DNA of 64,000 nucleotides, taken from NCBI GenBank assembly GCA_029260755.1, contig JAJDCQ010000236.1, positions 1 to 64,000 of the forward strand. The letters run 5' to 3'. Positions within the stretch are counted from its first letter, which is position 1. Each line of letters starts with the position of its first letter. The translations under genes were made by a program, and so were the position numbers. This DNA comes from Planctomycetota bacterium. Its GTDB lineage: Bacteria > Planctomycetota > J058 > JAJDCQ01. This document shows, piece by piece, positions 15,098 through 23,844 of this stretch. The notes under the pieces were generated by a model. That model saw only the letters and a list, made by a program, of their open reading frames with translations, ran no database searches and was not told where the DNA came from.

Positions 15098-16549
15098 TCA
15101 GCGCACCGCGTGGAAGTCGGAGATGCGCGGGCTTCGCGTCTCCCACCAGTAGCGCACCGTCGAGCTCGGCCAGAGGGCGAAGTTCAGCCCGTCGTGGCGC
15201 AGATACCAGCTCTGGCAGTCGGACCACACCTTGTTCTCGAGGCGACGGCCGAGCTGGTCGTAGTAGCTCGCCAGGGCCGTCTCCTTGACCTCGAGGCTGC
15301 GGAGACCGTGCCGGCGCTGCGCTCGCATGCAGCGCATCACGTAGTCGACCTGACACTCGACCATCCACATCACCGAGTTGTGGCCGAGGCCGGTGTTGGG
15401 GCCGAGCAGGACGTAGAGGTTCGGGAAGCCGGGAACCGTCACGCCCAGATGCGCGCGCGGGGAGCGAGCCCATCGCTCGCTCAGCTCCTGGCCGCCGCGG
15501 CCGTGGACCTTCAGGGCGCCGATCCCCATCGGATCGAAGCCGGTCGCGTAGATGATCGCGTCGAGCTCGATGTCCTCGCGGTCGGTCAGCAGGCCGCGCG
15601 GCGTCTCCTCGATCAGGGGGTCGGTGACGACCCGGACGTTCTCGCGATTGAGCGCCGGGTAGTAGTCGTTCGACAGGAGGACGCGCTTGCAGCCCAGCGT
15701 GTAGTCGGGCAGGACGGCCGCGCGGGTGGTCGGATCGGTGATCTCGGTCTCGAGGCGGCGCGTCAGCCCCCACTGGAAGAGGCGGCCCATGAGGGCGCCC
15801 TTGCGGAAGACGAGGAAGAACATCGTCTCCATCCAGACGTAGATGAGCGTCCGGTAGAGGCGTTGCCAGGTCGCCGAGCGGAAGAGCCGCTTCGCCCAGC
15901 CGGGGTACTCGCCGTCGAAGCGGGGCAGGATCCAGTGGGCGGAGCGCTGGAAGACGTAGAGCTCCTTCGCGTCCGCCGCGATCTCGGGCACGAACTGGAC
16001 CGCGCTGGCCGCGTTGCCGATCACGCCGATCCGCTTGCCGCGGAGGTCGACGTCGTGGTCCCACTTCGCGGAGTGGAACGAGTCGCCTTCGAACGCGCCG
16101 AGCCCGGCGAGGTCGGGGAGCTTCGGCCGGTGGAGCGCCCCGACGGCCGAGACGAGCGTCGCCGCGTCGATGACCTCGCCGTCGTCGAGCTCGACGTCCC
16201 AGCGGCAGTCGTCCTCCCGGTAGCGGGCGCTCCGAACCTCGACGCCGAAGCGGATGTGCTCGAGGAGGCCGCGGTCGTCGGTGAGCTGCTCGAGGTAGCG
16301 GAGGATCTCGGGCTGGTTCGGGTAGACGCGGCTCCAGTCGGGCTTCGGCGCGAACGAGAAGGCGTAGAGATGGCTGGGGACGTCGCAGGCGCAGCCGGGG
16401 TAGGTGTTCTCCCACCAGGTGCCGCCGAGGCGCGGCGACTTCTCGAGGATCACGAACGGGATCCCGGCCTGCTGGAGCTCGATCCCCATGCAGAGGCCGG
16501 ACATGCCGGCGCCGATGATCACGACCTCGGGAGGGCGCGTCGAGCTCAC
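15098..16549 (-). CDS. Flavin-containing Baeyer-Villiger-type monooxygenase
   Basis: The 483-residue enzyme begins at a GTG overlapping the stop of the upstream TauD-like gene (GTGA). It has the FAD Rossmann motif IGAGMSGL (residues 12-19), the BVMO fingerprint FEGDSFHSAKW (F-x-G-x3-H-x3-W, 153-163), a second NADPH Rossmann motif IGVIGNAASA (174-183) and the ATG motif IYATGFDP. It would insert one oxygen into a ketone or oxidise a heteroatom using NADPH and O2. WWENTYPGCACDVPSHLYAFSF is the usual N-terminal family block, here complete. Substrate is unknown; pairing with a 2-oxoglutarate dioxygenase suggests a short oxidative pathway. Confidence 0.92.
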   Translation of the reverse strand: MSSTRPPEVVIIGAGMSGLCMGIELQQAGIPFVILEKSPRLGGTWWENTYPGCACDVPSHLYAFSFAPKPDWSRVYPNQPEILRYLEQLTDDRGLLEHIRFGVEVRSARYREDDCRWDVELDDGEVIDAATLVSAVGALHRPKLPDLAGLGAFEGDSFHSAKWDHDVDLRGKRIGVIGNAASAVQFVPEIAADAKELYVFQRSAHWILPRFDGEYPGWAKRLFRSATWQRLYRTLIYVWMETMFFLVFRKGALMGRLFQWGLTRRLETEITDPTTRAAVLPDYTLGCKRVLLSNDYYPALNRENVRVVTDPLIEETPRGLLTDREDIELDAIIYATGFDPMGIGALKVHGRGGQELSERWARSPRAHLGVTVPGFPNLYVLLGPNTGLGHNSVMWMVECQVDYVMRCMRAQRRHGLRSLEVKETALASYYDQLGRRLENKVWSDCQSWYLRHDGLNFALWPSSTVRYWWETRSPRISDFHAVR

Positions 16550-17538
16550 GGGGCCGCCTGTCGCATGCCGCCGCGGATGGCGCCGGCCGCCGTCGCGCCG
16601 AAGTTGTCGGCGAAGAGCGGGTCGATCGGGCGGCTGTTCGGGACCGAGAGCCAGGCGCGGAGGATGTGGCGCCGGCGAGCGGGGTCGTCGTGGTCGGTGA
16701 ACGCCTCGCGGCGATGGAGGATCACCCAGTTGTTCAGGAGGAGGAGGTCGCCCGGCTCCTGGCGGAAGGTGAGGTGCATCCCGTCCTCGGCGGCGATCGC
16801 CTCGATCAGGTCGAGCGCCTCGCGCTGGCGGTCGGTCAGGTCGGGAAGGTCCTCGAGAGCGTAGGCGCGATCGATCAGGACGCGCAGGAAGCTGCACGCG
16901 AAGCGGCCCTCGCAGAACGAGAAGATCGGCTGACGACACCACGGCTTCGCGTTGCCGAGGTCGACGTTGTGGCGAGCGAGGTAGAACGGCTCGCGGAGCA
17001 CCTCGACGAGGTCGGGCCGGCGCTCGAGCATCGTCCGGTAGACGGCGACCGAGCTGGCGATCTGGTTCTCGCCGCCGCTCCGCGCCTGGCGGAGGCAGAG
17101 AAACGCGATCACGTCGCAGCGGTCGGTGTGAAAGCTGAGGCGCTTGCTCGTGTTCGGCCCGCGCGCGCGCGGCTGCCCGACGACGAGGCCCTCGTCGCGA
17201 ACGCTGAAGATTCGCTCACCGGCGGCGCTCTGGCTGATCGGCGTGCCGACGGCGGAGACGATCGCCTCGAACATCCGGCGGCAGCTCGCCTCGTCGCGGT
17301 CCTCGACCGGGAGACCCTTGATCAGGAACGCGCCCGGGCCGTGCTCGAGCTCGTGCTGGATCCGCGCGAGGCGGGCGCCGAGCGGCGAGCCCTCGACGGT
17401 GAGGTCGATCGGCTCGGCGAGCTCGCGGAGCTCGTCGGGATCGAGTCGCTGCGGCCACTCGCTCCGGGTGAGGAGCTCGCCGCCACGCCAGGCGGCGTCG
17501 ATGGAAGCGGCATCCGACGGCGAGCGACCACCGGTCAT
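16546..17538 (-). CDS. TauD/TfdA-family Fe(II)/2-oxoglutarate dioxygenase
   Basis: The start is set at ATG 17538, which has GAGG six bases upstream; an upstream start at 17601 would add a Pro/Gly-rich stretch without a clear ribosome site. The 330-residue protein has the metal-binding HTD (H137, D139) in LSFHTDRCDV and the distal His in WVILHRREAFTDHDDP (H275), followed by RRRHILRAWLS with the 2OG-binding Arg. The gene precedes and overlaps the flavin monooxygenase by four bases, so both enzymes should be made together. The hydroxylated substrate is not predictable. Confidence 0.88.
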   Translation of the reverse strand: MTGGRSPSDAASIDAAWRGGELLTRSEWPQRLDPDELRELAEPIDLTVEGSPLGARLARIQHELEHGPGAFLIKGLPVEDRDEASCRRMFEAIVSAVGTPISQSAAGERIFSVRDEGLVVGQPRARGPNTSKRLSFHTDRCDVIAFLCLRQARSGGENQIASSVAVYRTMLERRPDLVEVLREPFYLARHNVDLGNAKPWCRQPIFSFCEGRFACSFLRVLIDRAYALEDLPDLTDRQREALDLIEAIAAEDGMHLTFRQEPGDLLLLNNWVILHRREAFTDHDDPARRRHILRAWLSVPNSRPIDPLFADNFGATAAGAIRGGMRQAAP

Positions 17539-17650
17539 CGCGAGCCTCGTCCGGTTCGAGAGCCTCGACGCGCCGCCCCCGCGCGGCGGCGGCGGTCGCA
17601 TCGTATCGTCCGGGAGGCCGTCTCGACAGCGGGAGGGTCACGCCGCCGGG

Positions 17651-18865
17651 TCAGCGCACCTCGAAGGGCCGCCACGGCGAGGCGGCGCCGCCCGGGTTCA
17701 CGACGCGCATCTCGAACGCGCCCGGCTGCGGGTAGACGAGCATCCAGTGGGCCTCGCTCGTCGAGAGCCAGACGAGGGGAGAGGTTGCGACGGCGGCGCC
17801 GCCGCCGCGCGGGCGCAGCTCGGCGACCGCGCCGGGGACGATCCCGGCGCCGATCAGGTGGACGGCGCCGAGGAACGGGCTGGCGACCGAGGAGGGGCCC
17901 GTCACTTGCGGCGTCGGTCCGCTCGCTCCCACCGGCGGGGTCGCCGGGCCGACGGTCAGGGTGAGCTCGCCCGAGCTCCGGAGGGTCGGGTTGGTCACCT
18001 GGATCGTCACGTCGCCGGCGAACGGAGTCGCGGTGACCCACCCGACGGTGCGATCGTTCACGAAGACGAGCGGCTCGACGAGCACCGGCACGCCCGCGAC
18101 GCTGACCGTCACGGCGCTCCCCGGCATGAAGTGGTCGCCGATCAGCCAGACCGTCCCGGCGAACGAGGTGTCGAGGCTCGGCGGGAACACGAGCTGGATC
18201 TCCGGGTCCTCGAGGCCGAAGAGGGCCGCCGCGCCGCCGTCGGGAACGACGACGTCGATCGGCGTGCTCGCGCTACCGTCGGGAGCGAGCGCGGTGAACG
18301 TGTAGGTCGCCGGGACGGTCAGGTAGACGTAGGTGCTCAGCAGCTCCGAGCTCACGAAGGTCGCCGGCAGCACCTTGGTCGGAATCCCGTTCACCGCGAC
18401 CGAGATGATCGAGCCCGGGACGAGCCGCTCGCCGACGAAGTAGAGCGAACCATCGAAGCCGGTCTCGGGGTCGTGGGGGATCGTGCCGAAGAGCTGGGGT
18501 CCCGATGGCGGTGCGGCGGGGGAGGGAGCGGCGGCGGTCGCAGGCGGCGCGCCGGCGCCCGGAGCGGACGCGGCGCCGGCGCCCGGAGCGGTCGCGGTGC
18601 CCGCGGAGCCCGGAGTGGGTCCCGGCGGGGAGGTCGGTCCCGTCGAGGGTGTCGCCGCCGATGGCGACCCGCCTGGCGAGATCGCTGCGGGAATCGAGCC
18701 GGTCCCGCTCGGTGGCGTCTTCAGGACGTTGACGGACCCGGGCGAGGGCGGGGTCGACGCCGACGCCGGGCCGTCGTGGCGAGAGCCGGTGTCGCAGGCC
18801 GCGAGGGCCGTCAGGAACGCGGCCGTCGCGACGAGGCCGGCCCGGGAGATGGTGTGGCGAGGCAT
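17651..18865 (-). CDS. Lipoprotein with IPT/TIG-type beta domains
   Basis: The 404-residue product has a lipoprotein signal ending in the lipobox LAAC (C24). A 90-residue Pro/Ser/Ala/Gly linker follows (several GAGAAS-like units), then three related beta domains from about residue 130. Each repeats a pattern such as LYFVGERLVPGSIISVAVNG, VWLIGDHFMPGSAVTVSVAG or VHLIGAGIVPGAVAEL and ends in a strand like MRVVNPGGAASPW. These are features of IPT/TIG immunoglobulin-like folds found in surface proteins. It is probably an outer-membrane lipoprotein with an adhesion or scaffold role, which is inference. Confidence 0.8.
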   Translation of the reverse strand: MPRHTISRAGLVATAAFLTALAACDTGSRHDGPASASTPPSPGSVNVLKTPPSGTGSIPAAISPGGSPSAATPSTGPTSPPGPTPGSAGTATAPGAGAASAPGAGAPPATAAAPSPAAPPSGPQLFGTIPHDPETGFDGSLYFVGERLVPGSIISVAVNGIPTKVLPATFVSSELLSTYVYLTVPATYTFTALAPDGSASTPIDVVVPDGGAAALFGLEDPEIQLVFPPSLDTSFAGTVWLIGDHFMPGSAVTVSVAGVPVLVEPLVFVNDRTVGWVTATPFAGDVTIQVTNPTLRSSGELTLTVGPATPPVGASGPTPQVTGPSSVASPFLGAVHLIGAGIVPGAVAELRPRGGGAAVATSPLVWLSTSEAHWMLVYPQPGAFEMRVVNPGGAASPWRPFEVR

Positions 18866-18892
18866 GGGGGGTCCCCTCTCGAGTGCAGTTAG

Positions 18893-18910
18893 TGAACGAA
18901 CGAACGTTCA
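18893..18910. promoter_or_regulatory. GAACG-repeat operator-like site
   Basis: TGAACGAACGAACGTTCA contains three GAACG direct repeats and a central palindrome GAACGTTC. It lies 28 bp upstream of the IPT lipoprotein start and just downstream of its likely promoter, the position expected for a repressor site. The regulator is unknown. Confidence 0.4.
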
Positions 18911-18922
18911 TTATTGAGCGGT

Positions 18923-18952
18923 GTGATACCAGGGTGCGCGTCTCGCTGTCAA
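18923..18952 (-). promoter_or_regulatory. Candidate sigma-70 promoter for the IPT lipoprotein gene
   Basis: On the minus strand a perfect TTGACA (18952-18947) is followed after 18 bases by TATCAC (18928-18923), a four-of-six match to TATAAT. The start of transcription would be near 18915, within the GAACG repeats. Confidence 0.45.
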
Positions 18953-19162
18953 CGGCAATCACGGGTCCGGGAGAGGCGGCGCGCCAGCGCGCTGATCGCT
19001 CGTGGCCGAGCGAGCGGATTTCCCGTTATCGAGTTGATGGGGGTACTCACGCGCGCTAGCCTTGCACCCGTCGACCCGAACACTCCTCGGGATTTCCCCG
19101 TGAGAGTGCGTCAAAGCCGCCCCGGCGAGCCGGTAGCCGCGCGGGATCAAGGACGGGCCCAG

Positions 19163-20053
19163 GTGACCATCTCGTCGGCTACGATGCCGGGTTCTCGTCC
19201 GGCCGCGACCGTGCTCGCGCCGGCCGGGCCCGAGAGCTCGAGCGCCCACCTCCGTCGGCTCGCGCCGGAGGTCCGCCGCACGCTCGAGTCGAAACGGCTC
19301 CTCTTCACCGCCACGGCCGGACGGAGCGGGACGACGTTCCTCGCCGCCCTCGCCGGTCTGCTTCCCGAGGTCGCGGCCTTCCACGAGCCGGATCCGAACT
19401 TCGCCGACGTCTTCCGCTGGATGCTCGCCGAGGGCGATGATGACCTGGCACGTCGGTGGTTGGTCGAGGTGAAGCTGCCCCGCCTCGCGCGCGTGCAGAA
19501 GCGCGTCTATCTCGAATCGAGTCACGTCTTCTGCAAGGGTTTCCTCGAGCCGTTGCTCGACCTCGGGTTCTCGCCGGCGCTCATTCTTCTTCGCCGACCG
19601 AATCGAGAGATCGCGCGGAGCATGTACGAGCTCGCGGCGATTCCGGGCCGGAGCCTCCGTGGCGACCGTTGGTACTATCGACCCGACGACCCGGGAATCC
19701 TGCCGCTGCCCGGCTGGGAGTCGCTTCACGACTACCAGCTCTGCTACTGGTACACCCTCGAGATCTCCCGCCGACAGAAGGTCTACGAGGAGCTCATCAC
19801 GGCGCGCGGCGGCGAGACCCTCTCCGTGGACCTCGCCGAGCTGAATCGTCCCGAGGGGTTCGCGCGTCTCGCGCGGTTCGTCACGGGCGCCGCTCCGTCG
19901 TGGTGGAGCCGCGTACGGTTCCGGCGACTGGCGGCGCGCCCGAGGAACGTCAGGCGTCGGGCGAAGGAGCTCCGGGCAATGCCTCCGATCGGGGACCTCG
20001 ATGCCCTCGAGCGGGCGGTCCACGACGCGACCGGGTTTCCGGTCGGCGGCTGA
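19163..20053 (+). CDS. Sulfotransferase-like protein
   Basis: GTG 19163 has AAGGA nine bases upstream; ATG 19184 is an alternative. The 296-residue protein carries a PAPS-type P-loop ATAGRSGTTF near the N-terminus and a 3'-phosphate binding segment LILLRRPNREIARSMYELA, as in sulfotransferases that move sulfate from PAPS to a sugar or other acceptor. SSHVFCKGFLEPLL, GDRWYYRPDDPG and HDYQLCYWYTLEI are shared almost word for word with the C-terminal half of the 21086-22810 protein, so the two are paralogues. It heads a plus-strand run with GT2 genes and probably decorates an exopolysaccharide or glycan. Confidence 0.78.
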   Translation: MTISSATMPGSRPAATVLAPAGPESSSAHLRRLAPEVRRTLESKRLLFTATAGRSGTTFLAALAGLLPEVAAFHEPDPNFADVFRWMLAEGDDDLARRWLVEVKLPRLARVQKRVYLESSHVFCKGFLEPLLDLGFSPALILLRRPNREIARSMYELAAIPGRSLRGDRWYYRPDDPGILPLPGWESLHDYQLCYWYTLEISRRQKVYEELITARGGETLSVDLAELNRPEGFARLARFVTGAAPSWWSRVRFRRLAARPRNVRRRAKELRAMPPIGDLDALERAVHDATGFPVGG

Positions 20054-20069
20054 GCACGCGGCACCTCCG

Positions 20070-21086
20070 ATGCCGACGATCAGCGTCGTCGTTCCGCTCT
20101 TCGACAAAGAGAGTCACGTCCGCCGGACGATCGACTCGGTCCTCGCGCAGACCGTCTCGGACTGGGAGATGGTCGTGGTCGACGACGGATCGACCGACGG
20201 CGGCCCAGCGATCGTCGAGAGCTACCGTGATCGCCGGATCCGGGTCTTCCATCAGGAGAACGCCGGTCCCGGAGCGGCTCGGAACCGTGGGATTCGGGAG
20301 GCGCGGGGCGAGTGGATCGCGCCGCTCGATGCCGACGACACCTTCGCGGCCACCTGGATGGAGAGGATGCTCGACTGGGCGAACGACGCGCCGACCTGCG
20401 ACGCCGTCGTGTGCCTCTGGCACACCGATCCGGACGACCCCGAGAACGTGCGACGTCGATACCGAGGCAAGGGACTGCCCGAGGGGTCGTACCGCCTCGA
20501 GCCGAACGTCGAGGTTCTTCATCTGTCCCGACTGATGACGCGATTCGGCAGTCGAAACACGATGATGCGTCGCTCGTTCGTTCTCGAGGAGACGAGCGGC
20601 TTCCACGAGGGCAGCGAGCACGGCGAGGATCACTTCCTCTGGGTGCAGATCCTCCTCGGGGCGCGCGTCTACTACGGAGACGACGTGCTCGCGTTTCAGG
20701 ATCTCGACGCGTCGGAGCTCTCCGCGGGACCGAAGCGGCGCGGGGTTCGCCCGCCCCCCCGACCGCTCGTCGTCGACGCCGAGGTGATCCGGACGCGGAC
20801 GCCGCCTCCCTACCGCGACCTCGTCGGTCGCTGGCTCACCGCCCTCGCCCGCAAGGAGGCGTGGCTTCAGCTCGAGGCGGGTAAGCCCGATGCCGCGCGC
20901 CGCTGCATCGAGCTCTTCCCCGGCGTGATCGGCGGGACCCTCGACCGGTTCAGGTTCTCCTTCTGGATGAGGATGGCATCCGCCAACCGCGATCGGCCCG
21001 GGCCACGGTGGTCGTGGCCTCACCGCTGGGTGTACCGATGGATGCCGTGGATCCGGCCGCGCGTGATCCGGGTCTGGTCGAGCTGA
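20070..21086 (+). CDS. Family 2 glycosyltransferase (first copy)
   Basis: The 338-residue protein starts with the GT-A motif PTISVVVPLFDKE and has VVVDDGSTDGG, a segment ENAGPGAARNRGIREARGEW and the DAD metal motif PLDADDTF. EDHFLWVQILLG is the usual acceptor-side acid region. It would transfer an activated sugar to an unknown acceptor. It begins 16 bp after the sulfotransferase and its TGA shares one base with the ATG of the next gene (TGATG). About two thirds of its residues match the second copy at 22824-23840 by eye. Confidence 0.9.
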   Translation: MPTISVVVPLFDKESHVRRTIDSVLAQTVSDWEMVVVDDGSTDGGPAIVESYRDRRIRVFHQENAGPGAARNRGIREARGEWIAPLDADDTFAATWMERMLDWANDAPTCDAVVCLWHTDPDDPENVRRRYRGKGLPEGSYRLEPNVEVLHLSRLMTRFGSRNTMMRRSFVLEETSGFHEGSEHGEDHFLWVQILLGARVYYGDDVLAFQDLDASELSAGPKRRGVRPPPRPLVVDAEVIRTRTPPPYRDLVGRWLTALARKEAWLQLEAGKPDAARRCIELFPGVIGGTLDRFRFSFWMRMASANRDRPGPRWSWPHRWVYRWMPWIRPRVIRVWSS

Positions 21087-22810
21087 TGATGAGATCTCCC
21101 GCCAACATTCTCAAGCACGCCATGCGAACGCTCGGGCGCCGTCGCCGGAAGAGGAGCCCCGGCCTTCGACCCGACTTCCTGATCATCGGAACGATGAAGG
21201 GCGGAACCACCTCGCTGTTCCGCTACCTCGAGATGCACCCGGGGGTCGCCGTCTCGATGCCGAAGGAGGTTCACTTCTTCGACGACAACCACGAACGGGG
21301 AGTCGACTGGTACCTGGAGCACTTCCCCGGGCCGGGCGGAGGCGCGACGCACCGCGGCGAGGCCAGCCCCTACTACCTCTTCTGCCCGGACACGCCGGGA
21401 CGCGTGCACGCGCTGCTACCCGATGTGCGCTTGATCGTGATGTTGCGGGATCCCGTCACGAGAGCGTACTCGCACTTCCATCACGAGTCGCGATTCGGTC
21501 AGGAGGATCGCACGTTCGAGGAGGCGATCGACGCGGAGCTGCGTCACGCCGCGACCGACGGCGAGGAGCCCATTCATCCTCGCCGCGATCACGCCGACGC
21601 GTCTCGCTACCTCCGCTACCTCGCTCGCGGGCTCTACGCCGAGCAGCTCGAGCGCTGGTTCGCGCTCTTCCCGCGGGAGCAGATCCTCGTGCTGCGCAGC
21701 GAGGACATGTTCTCCGACGCAGCGCCGGTCTACGCCGACGTGCTCGACTGGCTCGGCCTGCCCCCGCACGAGCTAACGAAGTTCCCGAAGCGAAATCGCG
21801 GCCGCTACGACGCGCCTCTCTCGCTGGCGACCCGCGACCGTCTCCGCGAGATATTCGCGCCCCACAACGCTCGCCTCGAGCGCCTGCTCGGGCGGAGCAT
21901 GCGCTGGGGGTACGGAGGCTCGGAATCGGAGCGCCCGGGCCCGTCCGACGCCCTCAGCGCCGCGGCGACGACGTTTCCGTCGGTCGGCCCCGATGGCTCG
22001 AGCGATCACATCCGGAGGCTATCGCCCGATGTGCGCAAGAGCGTCGCGGGCAAGCGACTCATCTTCACGGTGACCACCGGTCGCAGCGGCACCGACTTCC
22101 TCGCGTCGGTCGCGCGCGTGCTCCCGGACGTGGTCTCCCTGCACGAGCCGAATCCGAGTCCCGTCGATGTCTTCCGCTGGATGCACATGGGCGATCCCGA
22201 CCTCGCCCGGAGGTGGTGGATCGAGCTCAAGCTCCCGCGGATCGCGGCGCGTAAGAAGCCGGTCTACCTCGAGACGAACCACGTCTACTGCAAGGGGTTC
22301 CTCGAGCCACTCCTCGGTCTCGGGTTCACGCCGTCGCTGATTCTGCTGCGACGGGCCAACCGCTCGATTGCCAGCAGCCTCTACGAGCTTGCGACGATCC
22401 CTGGGCGCACCGTCCGGGGCGATCGCTGGTATCTCCGGCCCGACGATCCGGGCGTCCTCCCCCTGCCCGCCTGGGAGACGTTTCACGACTATCAGCTCTG
22501 CTACTGGTACACCCTCGAGATCGCGCGGCGGCAAGCCGAGTACGAAGAGCTCATCGCGGAGCGCGGAGGCGACACCCTGACCCTCGACCTCGCCGAGCTC
22601 AATTCGCCCGAGGGCTTCGACCGGCTGGCCCGCTTCGTCACGGGGTCGCCTCCGTCGAGCTGGGAAGGCGTCCGATTCCGACGCCTGGCGTCGCGTCCTC
22701 GAAACGTCCGAGACCGGGTCAAGGAGAAGCGCCGGATGCCGCCGGCCGGCGATCTCGACGCCCTCGAAAGGGCCGTCCACGAGGCGATCGGCGTCCCGGT
22801 CGTCGGCTAG
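21086..22810 (+). CDS. Two-domain sulfotransferase fusion
   Basis: The 574-residue protein has two different sulfotransferase modules. The N-terminal one (about residues 30-285) has FLIIGTMKGGTTSLFRYLEMHP, a 5'-PSB loop of the heparan N-sulfotransferase type, and RLIVMLRDPVTRAYSHFHHE, the 3'-PB site. The C-terminal module (about 310-574) has TVTTGRSGTDF and LILLRRANRSIASSLYELA and is a close paralogue of the 19163-20053 protein. An Ala/Ser/Pro linker joins them. The ATG overlaps the preceding TGA by one base. Two sulfation activities on one chain are plausible; acceptors are unknown. Confidence 0.85.
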   Translation: MMRSPANILKHAMRTLGRRRRKRSPGLRPDFLIIGTMKGGTTSLFRYLEMHPGVAVSMPKEVHFFDDNHERGVDWYLEHFPGPGGGATHRGEASPYYLFCPDTPGRVHALLPDVRLIVMLRDPVTRAYSHFHHESRFGQEDRTFEEAIDAELRHAATDGEEPIHPRRDHADASRYLRYLARGLYAEQLERWFALFPREQILVLRSEDMFSDAAPVYADVLDWLGLPPHELTKFPKRNRGRYDAPLSLATRDRLREIFAPHNARLERLLGRSMRWGYGGSESERPGPSDALSAAATTFPSVGPDGSSDHIRRLSPDVRKSVAGKRLIFTVTTGRSGTDFLASVARVLPDVVSLHEPNPSPVDVFRWMHMGDPDLARRWWIELKLPRIAARKKPVYLETNHVYCKGFLEPLLGLGFTPSLILLRRANRSIASSLYELATIPGRTVRGDRWYLRPDDPGVLPLPAWETFHDYQLCYWYTLEIARRQAEYEELIAERGGDTLTLDLAELNSPEGFDRLARFVTGSPPSSWEGVRFRRLASRPRNVRDRVKEKRRMPPAGDLDALERAVHEAIGVPVVG

Positions 22811-22823
22811 CGGGACCGGACCG

Positions 22824-23840
22824 ATGCCGAGAGTGAGTGTCATCGTCCCGCTCTACAACAAGGGCGACTTCGTCCGGCGGACGATCGACTCGGTCCTCGC
22901 GCAGACCGTCTCGGATTGGGAGATCGTCGTCGTCGACGATGGGTCGATCGACGACGGCCCGGCCACGGTCGAGAGATACGGCGACCCCCGAATCCGACTC
23001 ATTCGCCAGGAGAACGCGGGTCCCGGCGCAGCCCGGAACCGTGCGATCCGGGAGGCGTACGGCGAGTGGATCGCGCCGCTCGACGCCGACGACTCCTTCG
23101 ATCCCGAGTGGATGGCGACGATGCTCGGCTGGGCGGACGAGGCGCCCGATTGCGATGCGATCGTCTGCTACTGGTACACCAACCCGACTGATCGCGAGCA
23201 GGTTCGGCGGCGCTATCGAGACGCCGGCGTTCCCGAGGGGGCGTACCGACTCGAACCGGACATCGACGTCGTGACGATGTTTCGGCTGATGACGCGTTTC
23301 GGCGCTCGCAACACGATGCTGCGCCGGTCGTTCGTCCTCGAGAAGACGACCGGCTTCTACGAGCCGAAGGGGATCTACGGCGAGGATCACTACCTCTGGG
23401 CGCAGGTTCTCCTCGGCACGAAGGTCTATCTCGGCGCCGAGGTGCTGGCGTTCTGGGATCACGGAGCCGCGGAGATCTCGTTTTGGCGCAAGCGAGGCGC
23501 GCCCCCACCGGTGCGAGCCGTCGTGATCGATGGTGACGAGGTCCGGGCTCGAGCGGGGCCGCGGTACAGCGCGTTGATCGGGTCGTGGATCACGGAGCTC
23601 GCCAAGCGGGAGACCTGGCAGCACCTCCGGGCAGGCTTCCCCGACTCGGCGAGGCGCTATATTGCGCTGCATCCGGGGATCGTTCGCGGCCTCCTCGAGC
23701 GATTCCGATTCTGGTGCTGGGTGCGGATGGCGTCGTGGAACCGCGAACGTCCGGCCCGGAACTGGTCGTGGCCGTTCGGCTGGATCTTCAGGCGGCTGAC
23801 CTGGCTTCGACCGCGGGTCGTCCACACCTGGCCGAGCTGA
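22824..23840 (+). CDS. Family 2 glycosyltransferase (second copy)
   Basis: The 338-residue enzyme has the same length and motifs as the first copy: SVIVPLYNKGDF, VVVDDGSIDDG, ENAGPGAARNRAIREAYGEW, LDADDSFDP and GEDHYLWAQVLLG. Even the C-terminal tail RPRVVHTWPS parallels RPRVIRVWSS. It follows the fused sulfotransferase by 13 bp. The pair therefore repeats the order sulfotransferase then GT2 found just upstream. It converges on the minus-strand gene ending at 23845 with only four bases between stops. Confidence 0.9.
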   Translation: MPRVSVIVPLYNKGDFVRRTIDSVLAQTVSDWEIVVVDDGSIDDGPATVERYGDPRIRLIRQENAGPGAARNRAIREAYGEWIAPLDADDSFDPEWMATMLGWADEAPDCDAIVCYWYTNPTDREQVRRRYRDAGVPEGAYRLEPDIDVVTMFRLMTRFGARNTMLRRSFVLEKTTGFYEPKGIYGEDHYLWAQVLLGTKVYLGAEVLAFWDHGAAEISFWRKRGAPPPVRAVVIDGDEVRARAGPRYSALIGSWITELAKRETWQHLRAGFPDSARRYIALHPGIVRGLLERFRFWCWVRMASWNRERPARNWSWPFGWIFRRLTWLRPRVVHTWPS

Positions 23841-23844
23841 ACGC

